Shown here: in pieces, positions 36,101 to 49,140 of the stretch | Position numbering within the stretch: the stretch's first letter is position 1 | Layout of the letters: each line of letters begins with the position of its first letter | DNA from: Sitta carolinensis | Lineage: Eukaryota > Chordata > Aves > Passeriformes > Sittidae | Length of the DNA: 64,000 nucleotides | NCBI GenBank assembly: GCA_032173965.1 | Contig: CM063284.1 | Span: 118,208,410-118,272,409 of the forward strand | Direction: 5' to 3' | The notes under the pieces: model-generated | What the model was told of the DNA's origin: nothing | Seen by the model: only the letters and a program-made list of their open reading frames with translations | The model's database searches: none | Position numbers and translations under genes: made by a program

Positions 36101-37614
36101 TAAGTATGAAAAGGACTAGCTGAAGACAATGACTACCCATGCCAGAAAAAGATATATCCATGTAGCACTAAATCTCCCTAAACTCTATTCTTTAAATTCA
36201 ACTGTGTTACAAACCTCAGATGATCTAGGAACAGGGAAGTCGTGCAAAACCAGGGTGCTGAATTATATTTTTCCTCACTACTGTGTTCATTTAGTACATC
36301 TTTTCTGTTTCCTTAAAGCTACTACATGAAACATTTTCATCAAAATATGTTTGTCTGTTTAAATGCTCTGGAATGTGCTTAAAGCAATACACTTGGGTTT
36401 GTGAAGCTGTCAGCTCAGTTTTATTTTCAGCAGGTTAGGATTATTTAGAGAACTGCTTTCCCCCTTCAGAGGGTTTGGGGAAGGAAAGCCTGGGAGGATC
36501 TTCTCCTGGGAATCTCACACACCATCTTGTAGACCACCATAGATTGGGTATGTGTTGAGATAGCATTGTAGGTTACCCTCAGAAAGCACAGTCAGTTCTA
36601 GACCATTAGTCTTGAGCTCTAATGCTAAATACTTTTGGTTAGGAACATACATATTTTTAAATTAAACTGCCTGATATCTGAATTGCATATGAATTTAGTT
36701 TCAGATTCTTCCTGCTTTTTCTTGTGTTGTTTCTGAATAACATGGTTATTCACAAAATGCACCCAAAAATATTTCTTAGCTAGCAGACTGAAATGTCAGT
36801 GCAAAAAAGCAGAATTTGGGCAAATATTTTTCAAGGTTTTCACATGTTTTCTGGCTCCAAATAAAGCTGTTTTTCATCAGCACTGTAACTGCTCTACTTA
36901 TGAACTTGTTTGACCTTTCTTCAAAATACAAATTGGAAAAGTAGAGCCAGAGGTAGTAAAAGTACAAAGCTAGTTGCAAGTTGAAACATCAACTTTACAA
37001 ATATCAGCTGTTCTCCTTAAAGGTGTTCCAAGCATGTCACTGCTTAAATTAATAGTGAGTAGGAAGTTAGAGGTGCAATGAAGGCTCTAGTTCAAAATTT
37101 GTTTCTGTTAGGTTACACCTACATCTGCTATGTCTGTTAATCATTAATTAATACCTCTAAAAGTAGTTACCTAAATTAGTTTTATTTGCAAAGAGAAATA
37201 TAATTACATTAGACTTTTTTTTTTTTTTTAAGTTGGCATTCAATATGTCAAGATGTTACAGAAGAATGAAAAATAGATTAAGATTCAACATGGTGCCCTT
37301 TCTCTTTTACAAAACTGCCTTAAAAAGGCTTGTTCAATATGGTAGCAGACTAGATCTCAAGTTTCTATTGAAAACTGCCTTGGAAATGAGTGTCATAGTG
37401 CAAAACTCTTGGAGAAAAGGTGGAATAGAAACAGAAAAAAGTTCTGCATTCACTTAAACATTAAAGAGATACAAAGTCTCTGACTTTTTAGACTGAAGTA
37501 TTATCATTTCAGCAAATGCCTGGCAACTGAAACAGAAAACAACAACAGCTTGCTGCTAGCCTCAGTAAAAACAGTGATAATTCAGCATATTAAAGCTGCC
37601 TTTCAGCCTTACTG
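33111..37614. other. non-coding DNA, no firm feature
   Basis: Several overlapping frames around 33583-34070 (to 143 codons, minus) sit in mixed-composition sequence without motifs. At 34575 the words GCCTCAGTTTCCCATC recall a sense MIR core but are too short to call. The span 35220-35560 is non-repetitive and could be conserved regulatory DNA. A T15 run lies at 37215-37229. Confidence 0.45.
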
Positions 37615-37715
37615 GTGACTCATTGGTGGGGAAACTGAGGCACAAGGCAGTTTTTGTAACCAGCGCCCAGGCCAGGAGGGAAAAAACCTTTCCCAGGTCA
37701 CTGGCCTGACTCCTT
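37615..37715 (-). mobile_element. possible MIR-like fragment, antisense
   Basis: GGGGAAACTGAGGCACAAGG followed about 65 bases on by TTTCCCAGGTCACTGG matches the order 'gaggaaactgaggcacagag … ttgcccaaggtcacac' of an antisense MIR core. The flanks do not extend the match convincingly. Confidence 0.35.
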
Positions 37716-38269
37716 CCAACACAACACTGAGCATTTCCATCCCTCTTGCAGGTCCCTGCCCCCACAGCACCACAAATTGTTCCAGCTGGTATACAGATTT
37801 TCACCAGTTAGCTGAAACTGGGTCCCAAAAGTGAAGTGGTAGAAGTCCATGACTGTCAATAGAAACACTATCAATATAAATGAATATTGTCATTCAATAA
37901 AATGAAACATCAATAGAAATTGTCAAAATGGAAATGTCTATAGACACAGTTTCATTTTGTTAAACCTAACTGTGAACTTATTCTGCTTTCTTTGGCTTTT
38001 GTTTTGTTTTTCTCACAGAATAAAACAATACTGAGAGCCTTCAACATTTCTGTATATTTTGGAAAATTATCTATATTAGCCAATTCTCAGATAGCTGTAT
38101 TATTAACTTGGTAGGATGTCACCAGCTCAGATCATCTCCTCTAAAATATTCCAGTAAGAAAAGAGGAAAGCAATGAAAAGAAGGTGAGTTGGAAGGAGAG
38201 AGAACTTATTGTGAGGAATGCAGAAGTCTCTTTGACTGTTTAATAGGTAGGAATGAATGCTGCTGTTTA
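37716..38269. other. AT-rich non-coding DNA
   Basis: Nothing recognised. Confidence 0.5.
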
Positions 38270-38720
38270 ACTAGATCCAGCCACTGAAATATCTAATTAA
38301 AACTGATGTGCTTATTTAGTTTCCAATTCATCACAGGTGGGCCCACATTAATGTGAAAATGAAAGTAAATTACCAGCATTTGGCAATCTCACTGAATGTC
38401 ATTCACATTATTAGCTCAAATCTCAGAATGCATTTTAAAATATGGTTCATAGGTAATAATGTGCCTGAGAACCAGTGAAACCTGCAAGTGTGAATTCAAA
38501 CTATACTGGGGGAGCTGCCGAATAACGCATGTGATGTTCTGTACATAAGTGCCTTTAGGCAGAACGTTCTGGGGGAGTTTCATCCACTTTCCTACCACTA
38601 ATATCACTTGGGAATGTTTGTTTATATTGGCCCCACTCCTACCCGTCCCCCTCCAGCTAGAAGCTCGTAATAACTTCAAGCCATTTAATTGTAACCAGAT
38701 TTCAGGCTCATGCTCAGATC
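38270..38720. promoter_or_regulatory. possible conserved non-coding element
   Basis: Non-repetitive sequence with TCTAATTAAAAC, CCACATTAATGTG (a symmetric homeodomain-type motif) and a CpG-bearing core GCTGCCGAATAACGCATGTG. Overlapping frames on both strands (38416-38679 minus, 38549-38878 plus) show no domain. Regulatory conservation is inferred from motif density only. Confidence 0.2.
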
Positions 38721-40439
38721 ATGAAGACCCTGCATGCTTCAGCTGCAGTGTATTCAGCTTCATAAATGCAAACCAAAAAGGGAAATATAGGCTTGAAAAT
38801 AACGTCTTCCTAAAGCATTTGATTTTTTTTGTCAATATTATATTTATAAATTTTACTTGTTATAAGAGCTTGAGCTAGTTGGAGAAAAGAAAACTAAAAC
38901 ATAATTGAGTTTGACTGAGAAAATCTCTGCAAATTTTCAAAATTTTCAAGGATGCATTTAAGCCACAGGTTTTGATAAACTGAATGTTTACCCAGAGCTT
39001 AAAGGGGGACTATCCAGAAATATACATATCCCTTCAAATCCAGTTAGTAGGACTCTACTAAACTGAAACTATTATCCATGTTTGGTTTTGTTTGGGTCAA
39101 TGTAACCAAAATCTCTTAAAATGAAATGCTGTAATCAAGGACTTACCTCAGGTGCTCAAAGTCCATGAAATACAGTGATGCCAAGCTTTAGATCACATTT
39201 CTCAAGTACAGAGAACTTTATTTTCTTTAACATTTAATCACAGTATTGTCTTGAGTATTATTGGCAACTTAGAACTTTAACACATGGTTAATATAGTGAA
39301 AAGGGCAATTTCTATTTCTATCTCAAGACTTCAACAGTTTTTCCTCTGCTGCTTTCAAAAGCACAACTTTTCATTTTAGAAAATATTTATAAAAATATTT
39401 TACTGGATTTGAAAAATATTTTTGCAATCTTTTCCTGTTTCAATAGTCTTCCCCACTACCCATTTGCTACTAGAAAGAGGAACTTAAGGGAATTTATTAA
39501 AATGTGGGGGAAGATATATAGACAAATTTCCTCAGTAATCAATTGTTAATTGCAGCCTGTGGTTTTACTGAAAATAACTGGTTTTTCCTCGGCCAAACTC
39601 ATATGTCAAGGCACTGTAGCCCCTTGCAAGCACCATTTTAAACACTGTCTCCCATTATCAACCACAACAAAACATTCCCTAAGTTTTGTATTGCAAAGGC
39701 AACCAGGCTACTAAATCTCTTTTTTTTTTTTTTTTCAGATAAAATGATGAAAGGCGTAAGATGAGCCAGAGGATACAAAAGAAGAGAAAGGAATGGGAAG
39801 AGAGAGAAAAGGGCTAAGATGAAAAATAGTGTGCCAAAGAGAAATCAGCAGAAACTTAGTTTAAGATGAGAAAGAAAAAAATATACAAACAAGAGTGTTG
39901 CATCACCTAAATTGTCTGGGGAAAAAAAAAAACAAAACACTATGTGGTTTTAAAAGTAAAGAAACGAGTGAAAGGCATAAGATCAACACATCATCCAAGG
40001 GATGTGGTGGACCACAATTCAGTGTTTCACAATGTAAAATGGATCTCAAGCTAATGAGTTGCCAGCAAAGCCTTTCAGAGTGTGAGGTGAGAACATTCTC
40101 ACCTTAAACCAGGACACAGACACATCAGGAAGTGCAGTCGAGGTGCTGCCAGTCTTCCAGAATTGTGAGGAGGGGACATTCACATCCCTAGGAATGCTGA
40201 CTGGATAGCACCTTTCTGTGTCTGCCCCACCACAGACTGGCCTTTCAAAGACTCATTTGCAGTACATGTAAGGAGAGGAGGAGTAAGGCAAAGAAACTGG
40301 TGGGAAATAATAGGGTAGAAGTGCTGTAGTTTGATGAGGATAATAACCTTTTTAACTGGTGTCCTATCATATTAGTTTCCCCATGAAATTATTTAAAACA
40401 GCAGGGAATCAAACATCCCCACATTATTAACCTCTAGCT
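38721..40439. other. AT-rich non-coding DNA
   Basis: No gene recognised. It holds an AT-only 9-bp-arm inverted repeat at 39380-39401 and a T run of about 16 at 39720-39735 that is followed by CAG, resembling a 3' splice site but with no coding frame behind it. Confidence 0.5.
39380..39401. repeat. AT-only inverted repeat, 9-bp arms
   Basis: AAAATATTT (39380-39388) and AAATATTTT (39393-39401) are exact complements separated by four bases. Confidence 0.9.
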
Positions 40440-40765
40440 TGTGCTTATTGAAGAAAATCAGGCAGATATTTTATGGGTGGCTTCCCAGATGATGCCACGC
40501 AGCACGGTGAGGACCATGGGGCCAGGGACTCATGCTGATGAGGACATCCCTCTGTGTCCCAGCTCTGGTGGGCTGATTGCCACCCCATGCAAGCCCAGGT
40601 TGCCCAGTGGCCACCACCACTCATTTTTCCCTGTCCGCTTCTTACCAGTTGCTCAGGGCACAAGGTTTCCCCATCTGCTCTGGGAAGGCAAATACCGACA
40701 AGCAATTGAAATCCTCAAAAACAAAGTGTGCACTGTGAGTCACAACACAATGCCAGGATGACACC
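40440..40765. other. moderately GC-rich patch with open frames on both strands
   Basis: A 106-codon plus frame (40441-40761) and an 86-codon minus frame (40445-40705) overlap almost fully, so openness reflects composition. No domain or repeat family is recognised. Confidence 0.2.
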
Positions 40766-41479
40766 AGACCTGGCTGTCAGTCCCCACTGCTTGATTAACT
40801 CAGCTCTTAACAAGGCATTGGAATATGGCTTTGTAGATGAAAGCTAGTCTCGTTCTAAGCATTTCAGGGGAAATATTTTTAAAAGCAAATGAAAACCATT
40901 TAGGAAAAAATGCAGAAGTTTCAATGCAGAAACCAAATGCTGGGAAACCAAAGCATTGCATCATTTCTCTTACATCACTTGCATATCTACCAATGCATGA
41001 CAAAAGATATTAAAAAAGGCAACCACCTTCAAAAGCAGTAATTAGATAAGTCTATGAATTTATATCATCTAAAGACAGAGCCGAATCATCTAAATGATAG
41101 GCTCTTCCTACTTATTCACAAATTGTGTAGGGAAATAATTTAGCACCTTTTTTTTTTAATTGTAGTCCTCCCTCAGAGCAGTACGTTGCTTGGCTGGGGA
41201 TCCACTGATGTGTTTTTTATGTTTAAACATTCTATTTTACTTAAATGCTTTGTAGGAAATATTTTTTTTTCTGTTGCCAAAAATTCTTTTCTTTATTCCC
41301 AGGAAAATTCATATGATGTCTATTTTTCAAATGCTTATGCTTACTTACTAAACCTGCACTTTTGTAAAATACTAAGAAATTTAGTGAAACAGAAAGTCAT
41401 TGAAGTGCTGCTTTGAAATATTTAAACCTTGAGAGGGCAGGTTCGGTTTTTAAAGGTTTATTTTTGACATTTGTGAAGA
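40766..41479. other. AT-rich non-coding DNA
   Basis: Nothing recognised apart from short T runs near 41150 and 41263. Confidence 0.5.
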
Positions 41480-41785
41480 TATGCATACATAAATTATTGG
41501 TAGCACTGAATTCCAGCACTGGAAATGCAGCGAAGGACCTTGGCGGCACCACCACGAACAGCTGCTTGTGACGAGCCTGCCTTCCCAAACACCCAGAGGA
41601 AGGTAGGGAGCGCTGAAGTGTTGGCTGAATATTCAAAAACATTGCAAAGAATAAACTTCACCATAAAGAAAAATGTGAAGCGCACACTTCAGTTCCTAAC
41701 ATCCCTTGGGCAACACTGCAGGAAGGACCTGGCTGTACATTTTGCACCTCTGCTATGTGTTCATCCAAACACCCTCTTCTGAAAA
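41480..41785. other. CpG-bearing segment with 85-codon plus frame
   Basis: Five CpGs fall within about 85 bases (41530-41615: AGCGAAGG, GGCGGC, CACGAAC, GACGAGC, AGCGCT) in AT-rich surroundings. The plus frame 41525-41782 is Arg/Ala-rich, then basic, and includes a donor-like GGAAG|GTAGGG at 41603. Minus frames overlap. It could be an exon, a conserved element or an old insertion; no family is recognised. Confidence 0.2.
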
Positions 41786-44700
41786 ACAAATAAAAAGAGC
41801 CTTATCACTATTTCAATCTCAAAATAGCACTGGCATCCCATAGAAAATAAGTATTTCCCATGCACAGCATGGCATAATCATCTCACTGCATAGCAGGAGG
41901 TTTTTGCCATCTCCTGAAGTGTCACTTATTAGCCCTGGTGGGGCTACAACTGGCAAAACAACAGGATGATTCCTCTATGATCAGCCAGATGGTCCAAAGG
42001 TGCTGGGGCCAGGTGAGTGAGCAGCTTCTGAGAGCAAACGCAGTTTAGCATTTGAATGAGAAGGGCTGGAGAGTTTTATGGTGCTGTAGGGTCATTTCTG
42101 AGAGATTTCTTATTGCCCACCTTGGAGCAAAGAGATGCCTGTCAAGAACAGCGACTGTTGCTACATCTAGGGCTGCACACACACGCCATAATAAAGACAG
42201 ATTTCTCCACAGAGATTTTACAAGTCAGGTTTATGACCAGACAACATACAGATGTAATACACAAACACAGAGGAAGAGAGGAAAGGAGATAACAGCATGC
42301 ATTTTTCATAATAGGCAGTAATTTCATGACTTAATTTAATCAACGGTCCAACTTGGTGCAGTACTTTGCTCTTCTACTGAACTCTCAAGTTTCAAGGCTT
42401 CATTAACATAGGATGTGCATGGAATATTTTATGGAGTCTTATTCCATTTTAAGTAGTGGCCCCAACAGAAAGTATTTACCAAACCTCTTTTTTACCTCTT
42501 TTCAAGAGGTAGGTGAGGTGTTCCGCAATAATTTTCATTTTCTGTAGTAGAACAGTGTATGAGTGCTGAATTTTGGACTCTGGTATGTGGCAAGTGCATG
42601 CCAAGATGTTTCAAGAACATCCACAGCATTGTATTGTCTGACTTCCACTTACCCCTGTCTTACATCTGGAAAGGGCTTTGGGAACTCCTGGCAAAAGGTG
42701 TTTCAGCACCATTAAGTGCTGTTGTAATGAAACCTTTTCCACAGAGAAGAGGAAAGCACTACGCCAGTTTAAAAGGTGAAGTTAAGCTCTAATCCTGAGA
42801 ATGCAGGTTTTGCTAGGGGAGGGTGCTTGTGATTGTTTTCTGTAGAAAATCAGGCTTTGTGTGGCTTGGCAATAAGTCATTAACATGAATATATGTACAA
42901 GGTGAGAGACAATAATTTTTTATGTTTTATATGCCATTACTATTCCTGTTCTTACCTTCCATACAAAGATGACCTCCCATCTCAGGCTTACCCACACAGG
43001 TCTGGCCAAGAGTCTGACTATGGATATATATATGACTACACATCTTTAATTTTATTTTAGTAGATAACCTAACACATAAGGATTTTTTTAGTAACTATCT
43101 TGATAAGCCCACAAGGCCCTTAAAAGGGGGAACAATCAGAGGAAGAGCAATCATCTTCCTACCTGTGTTGAGACCAAAATACACGTTTGTGCTACCAGAA
43201 TTAATATAATTGAAATTCATCATGCGGATCCGAGATTTAAAGAAATTGGAGCAAACTCAAATCTGTTACCAGCTGAATAGGGCAGCAGAGTTAAAGGAGA
43301 AACTAATTTGGCTCATTTATTTTAATGTGTATTTATTGCTCTTGAAAGACACTGCATTTATGATAGCACTTTATTTATCCTAAGGAGACCAACTTGAGAG
43401 ACACAGAGGCTCCAGGGAAAGTGTTTGTATCCCCTTCATCATGTCCACTGGCATCTTTGGGCTTCCAGGTCTCATCAGCAAAGCCATCATCATTTTATCA
43501 GCGTTTTTCACACAGTGAAGAGTTAGGCTCACAGAAAAGAAAGGACAAAGTTTTTCCCTTGTAAGAGATCACAAAATCTCAGAGCTAAACTAAGTCATGA
43601 GCACAGTAGAGGCACATTTCTCCACAGGTTACCACTTTCAGCTCTACTCACTTCATCTTGCCATTGCTGAAAGCAGCAATGTAGCTGCAAGGTTCTGAAG
43701 AATATCCCAAACTTCTAGAAACTTGGTTGGAACCAGGTGTCCCCTTCAATGAGAATATACTGGCTGGTCTTTTAACAACATTGGCAATTAAGATTTAATT
43801 AATACCATTTTATAGCAGATATTTAATTTCCAATTATATTCCATCAATCTTCAGTGCAACTTTTGGAAGGAACCTATTGAATTCCTTAGATTTATTTTTT
43901 AAGAGATATCTCTTTAAGGAAATATGCATCAGCAATTACTACACACTTTGTCACAGACAAGTCTATAGAGTTCACACTACGTGTGTTTGGTGTCTATACC
44001 CATGATACAGTGCAAGAGAAAAATGTGCATGTGTTTGGCTTAGTGCTAATTCATCCAAGATCGGGCAGACAAATCAAAAGCTAGAAGCAGGAAGTCAAAC
44101 AACCTGCCATGACATTTGGTTATGAAGTTCAGCAAACCTTTTGCACTTAGAACAGAGGGAAAGAAACTCCCATGTGCCAGATTAGTCTTCCAGCCACTCA
44201 TTTTTTAACCATGAGGAACAATTCACTCAAGGCCCAAAATTTGTTTCCACAGGAATTTCAATTTCTGGTTTCTGTAAACCATTTTGCTCAATATTCATGT
44301 CCAGCAGTTGTGAAAGTCCTCCAGACAAGCGCTGAACAGTACAACCCATTTTTTCTTTGTGTTTTCAAATTTTCAGCAAGAACACTAAAGAAACACAGAC
44401 ATGTTAGTCTTACACTAATATTCATGGTGTTAAGTAATATCTATGCGGAGGACAAAGTCCATTATGTAAATTTTAAGCTTTCCTATAGACTGAAAACATG
44501 AGATAGGATATAATGCCTTATGATCATTAGGAAAATTAAGTACTCAATCTGAGATTATTACAACTTTGGCAGAGAATTCCAGACCTCAGAATTTCTAGAT
44601 AATCCTATATATCCTTGGTCTGTGCTCTCACTCCAGTTGCACAGAGAACATTTGCAAGTATCTAAACTGGTATTTCAGCCCTATTCAACATCTGTGATAT

Positions 44701-45033
44701 CCATCACTGGTGAGCTTTAATAATTAGACTGCTGAGTACTCATATCCACTACTCAGTACTCACTGGATAGTGCAATAGGCTTAAGAGCGCAGTTTATCTC
44801 TGGGAGATTTTAACTAATTCTAAATCAAACTTTGAATTTCATGCTCACCTTTTCAAACAGAAGGGTGTTACATACTTTGATTGTGTACTAGATGAGGCAG
44901 ACGTAGCAGAATAATACACATTAAATGTTTGGCTTCCTTACTTCCACACATTTCCTCCTCATTTTAGCATCAATCATTCACCACCGTAGACTTTAGCCCA
45001 GAATAATGTCTTTTCAATTAAAACAAAAAACAA
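41786..45033. other. AT-rich non-coding DNA
   Basis: No gene or repeat family recognised. A 10-base palindrome TGAGTACTCA lies at 44733-44742. Frames at 42052-42327, 42559-42792 and 44172-44501 overlap other frames or lack motifs. Confidence 0.5.
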
Positions 45034-45059
45034 CCCCCCCCCCCAAAAAAAAAAAAAAA
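45034..45059 (+). repeat. C11 followed directly by A15
   Basis: A run of 11 C is joined directly to a run of 15 A. On the minus strand this is a G-run preceded by poly(T). Confidence 0.95.
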
Positions 45060-45110
45060 GAAAAGCATCATCAATGGCATCATCATTAACAATCTGCAAT
45101 TACTGTCTAG

Positions 45111-45287
45111 TTACAGCACTTGTTCTGGCTTTGGGGCGGCGTGCATCCCCACGCTGATGACGGCGATGATTGCAGTAGCAAAGGTCAGGCTCGCAGCCTC
45201 TCCGAAGCCAGTCATCCAGACGATTACCATCATTGACAGTTTTTGCCAGAAGCACACTTATTGAAAGCAATGTGAATGCCACAAGGA
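45111..45287 (-). CDS. possible terminal exon / small ORF for a membrane peptide
   Basis: On the minus strand a textbook acceptor (tttccctctatttttatacacag) ends before base 45287. Behind it a frame is open from 45257 to a TAA at 45111-45113. The second of two adjacent ATGs (45230) has A at -3 and G at +4, giving a 39-residue peptide. Its middle is hydrophobic (TFATAIIAVISVGMHAA), a credible membrane helix, with a short polar tail APKPEQVL. Codons in this frame favour G/C in third position (ATC ATC GCC GTC ATC AGC GTG) inside AT-rich DNA, and CpGs are dense (about eight in 110 bases). A second minus frame (45282-45100) is also open and is Arg/Cys-rich. I do not recognise the peptide. A deeply conserved enhancer is the main alternative. 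Confidence 0.3.
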
Positions 45288-47947
45288 CTGTGTATAAAAA
45301 TAGAGGGAAATTGTCTGCAGTCTTCCCTCATCTCCTGGTTGCCAATTGCAATTAGATCTTCGGGCTGCTTTGTAATCAGCCATCAATTCTGTGGTATAAA
45401 GACCTCTGCAGCAGAATATGCACTCTATGTCTTTATCATCAGAGTCCTCCAGTCATTCAAATGGTTTGCAGTATAAATATCTTTTCCACATAACTTAGGA
45501 CATCCAGGGAAAAATAGGAAATGGAGTATATCAGAGCTGCTTCTAGCAGAAACTAGAAAAGAATATTAATTGTAATTACTGTGCAGCATTTCCTAATGCA
45601 ACCTTACACTTAGAAGAGGTACCAAAATAAGGTCAGAAAGAATCTTCTTTTATACATATAATGTTCCACTCCCTTTTGTCTTTTTCAATATATGGGATTA
45701 CACCCCCTCATGCAACATATTAATCTTTTGTTTATCACTAATTTAATATTTTTAATTTCAGTGTTTTGAGGGATCTAATTTGGTCTACTGATACAAGCAA
45801 AAAATATACACGTGACCTCAAAGATTCTATTCACCTACATGTTACATGATGTTTCTGTATAATTTTCTCTCAGGCAATAAAAGTTTTACTTAGCTATAGG
45901 CCATTGTTTAAATAAACAGAATTACGATAGTATTGATTTGCAAATATATACATTCATAATCAATTTCCACTGTGTTTAGATGTTAGATGCATGCATAGAA
46001 GGGTGTTTATCTTATTGACCTATAATCTATGCTCTTTGTATTTATTGCTCTTAAAGGAATCCATATGGACAAAGACTCTGATTTGTACCTTTGCACCAGT
46101 GTGCCAGTTTTCAGCATAAAGAATATAAAATAAATACTTTTTCTCTCAGCTAATTGTCTTTTAAAATGTATTTAATATGGCAGAAATCTCTCTCAGCAGT
46201 ACATCTTCTACTAAGCAATGCCAGAAATTACAGTAAGACATAATTCTTCTGTCTCTGGAAATGCTGGTCCAGATTTCTCTTTAGAGGAGCTCCATGTGAA
46301 GTGCAAGAACAACTATTGTTACACCTCATAAAGTCATAGACTACCAGAACAACCCCCCAAGATGAGTTTCAACCGCTCTATAGCTGCTCTCTGTAGCAGA
46401 GGATTTTCACCAGCATAAGGTACAGAAAAAAATTGTCTGTATCTACTGGGCCTGCTTGCTGGAGCTGGCAAGTCCCATCTATATCTTCTCATATGAGTAA
46501 AAGACAGATTCCATAGCAAAGACAGTTCTGGTCAACCTAGATATGCAGTTCTGAAAGCTGTTTCTTTACTAAATAGGAATAATAATGACTCTGTAATGTA
46601 GAGTCAATATAATAATAATTATTTCTGTGATGAAAGTTCCTGCAACTTTTATCCTTACTTCTAAAACCTTTGTCAAGAAAGAAGTAGTTCTACACTCCCT
46701 TGATTTTACCTTGTCTCTCTAGATGAAGAAGATATTTCAGTTGAAGAGATGGGGAAAAAACTTAAGAGTAAGACATTTAAATAATGTTTCATGGACTTTG
46801 AAAAATGTCATTCTGAGCTTCTCAGGTGAAAATTCCGTTTCTATGCATTCCAATCTCCCTTCACTATGCCCATCTGACTCTCCAGATTCATTAACTGAGC
46901 AGCCACATTTTCTAGCAGGTTTCCTACAGTGATTGAAGTTTGCAACACATCTATTTCTGCATATAGCAATTCCAACACTTCTCAAAATGATCCCTTAAAG
47001 TCCAGACTTGTGGCAGATTGTCTTTCCAGCAGGACAGCACAAGATGGGCTCTGGTGTGTGTCTTGAGATGTAGTGGTAATGCACGTTGAAATAAATTAAC
47101 TATTTATACAGAGCATTTCATCTAAAGAATTGTATGAACTATCTACCTCACAAACCATGCATAAAAGTAGCAGAATGAGATAAGAGGGTTTATGCAGGTC
47201 AGGATCTTAGGTACTAAAAATACACCATGCTATGGAAACCTGATGAACTTGGGTGCTTCTGAATATAACAGTGATGTTATTTAGATCACTAAATGTTGTG
47301 TAAAAAAGGTTTCCAGGATCAGGAATTAATAGGTCAATTTAAGCAATGAAAAGCAACTTTATACCTTATACCTTTTAGGCCTGACTGGAATTGTTCTGCT
47401 TTTGTTTGTTAAGAACCAACAATTTTAACCCACCTGTATTTTAACAGTCATTGATAGAATCAATTAGGAAGAGAAAAGTTCCCAAAGTTCTCCTATGTAA
47501 TTTCTTTCCTTCCATCAGTCTTATTGTCTGCTGTGGTAAAGTTAAGAAAAACAGCTGGCTAGCAATTCTATAGAATCACATCAAGTGAAACTATTTAAAT
47601 AGTTTTGTTATATTGTGACATCTACAACCCATACTTAGTGGTTAATACATACAATTTTAGGGTATTTTTCACCTATCTTCTCTCACACTTGCCAACTAAC
47701 AATACGATGCAATCAGACTTGTTTCTTGCAAAACTCCAGCCCGCTGAACCCAAGTGACCTTTAGCAAAATGCAAGTCAGGGCAATAATATGTGAAATTTC
47801 TTTTGATTCCTATGTTTCCAATATAAGAAAAACAAAACAGGCTAACATACAGACTTAGTGCCGAGCAGGTAGGAGTTGTACTCTCAGAGAACATCCTATA
47901 CAATGAACACTCAGTTCCAATTCTTCCTCATTTTTTTGTTGGTATTA
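45288..47947. other. AT-rich non-coding DNA
   Basis: No gene recognised. Short frames at 45276-45476, 46334-46519, 46723-46985 and 47673-47903 show no domain. Confidence 0.5.
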
Positions 47948-49140
47948 ATCATAAAATCATATAAAAGGTTGGGGAAGACCTTGTAGATCACTGAGTCCTA
48001 CTGTTAGCCTAACACTGCCAATAAAGTCTACCACTGAACCATATCCCTAAGTGCCACACCTACACTTCTTTGAAATAACTTCAGGGATGGTGACTCAATC
48101 ACTTTCCTGGGCAGCCTGTTCCAATGATTAACACCCTTTCCATGAAGAAATTTTCCCTAATATCCAATCTAAACCTCTCCTGGTACAGCTTTAGGCCATT
48201 TCCTCTTGTTCTATGGCTTGTTATCTGTGACAAGTGAATCCCGTACTACAACCTCTTTTCAGGCAGTTGTAGAGGGAAATAAGTCTTCCTGAGTCTTCTT
48301 TTTCCAGGCTAAACAACCCCAATTCCCTCAGCTGCTCCTCATGAGATTTGTGCTCCAGACATTTCACCAGCTCTCTTGCCCTTCTCTAGGTTCACTCCAG
48401 CATCTCAGTGTCTTTCTTGCAGTGAGGGACCCAGAACTGAACAGACAGGATTTGGGTGTGGCCTCACCAGTGCTGGGGGACAATCTCTGCCCTGCTCCTG
48501 CTGGCCACATTATTCTTCATACAAGCCAGGATGCCACTGGCCTTCTTGGCCACTTGGGCACACTGGTGGTTCTCATTTACCCAGCTGTCAACCAGCACCC
48601 CCAAGTCCTTTCCACCAGGAAATTTTACAGCCACTCTGCCCCGAGCCCTCATGGGGTTGTTGACAGCAGAGTACAGGACCTGGTGCTTGGCCTCATTGAA
48701 ACTCATACTGTTGGCCTTAGTCAATGGATCCAGCTTGTCCAGATGCCTTTCCAGAGCCTTCCTGCCCTCCAGCAGATCACCACTCTTGACGAGCTTCGTG
48801 TTGTCTGCAAAGTGAGTATGCCCTCGATCCCCTCATCCAGATTAGATAGACACTAAACAGAACTGGCCCCATTGCTGAGCCCTGGAGAACCATTTGTGAC
48901 TGGCCAGCAACTGGCTATAACCCCATTTGCCACCACAATCTGGCCTGGCCATCCAGCAAGTTTCTTGCCCAGTGAACAGTGCACCCATCCAAGTCATGAT
49001 CAGCAGTTTCTCCCAGAGAATGCTATGGGAAATGGCATCAAAGGTTTTCCTGATGTCTAGGTGGAAAATGTCAACAGCCCTTCCCCATTCACAAAATGGG
49101 GCATCTTGTAACAGACAGAGATCAGGTTAGTCAACATCAT
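47948..49140 (-). mobile_element. CR1 LINE, 5'-truncated, minus strand (longest repeat in window)
   Basis: Non-LTR retrotransposon in reverse orientation. Its 3' end lies at 47948 ('ggttggggaagaccttgtagatcactgagtcc'), with 'ttcctgggcagcctgttccaatg' following. Reading leftward from 49140 on the minus strand, ORF2 reverse-transcriptase remnants appear in order: VDIFHLDIRKTFDAISHSIL-like near 49080-49020, then the frame 48724-48464 with FNEAKHQVL, KDLGVLVD and CAQVAKKASGIL. Frames shift between these blocks, so ORF2 is dead. The plus-strand frame of 171 codons (48341-48856) and its neighbours are antisense shadows. The 5' edge is approximate. Confidence 0.95.

Noticed and set aside
39720..39738. 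T-run followed by CAG as a 3' splice site
   Set aside because: No open, protein-like frame follows; it is a homopolymer that happens to end in CAG.
48341..48856. 171-codon plus-strand frame, the longest in the window
   Set aside because: It lies antisense within the minus-strand CR1 LINE; the other strand carries CR1 reverse-transcriptase remnants.
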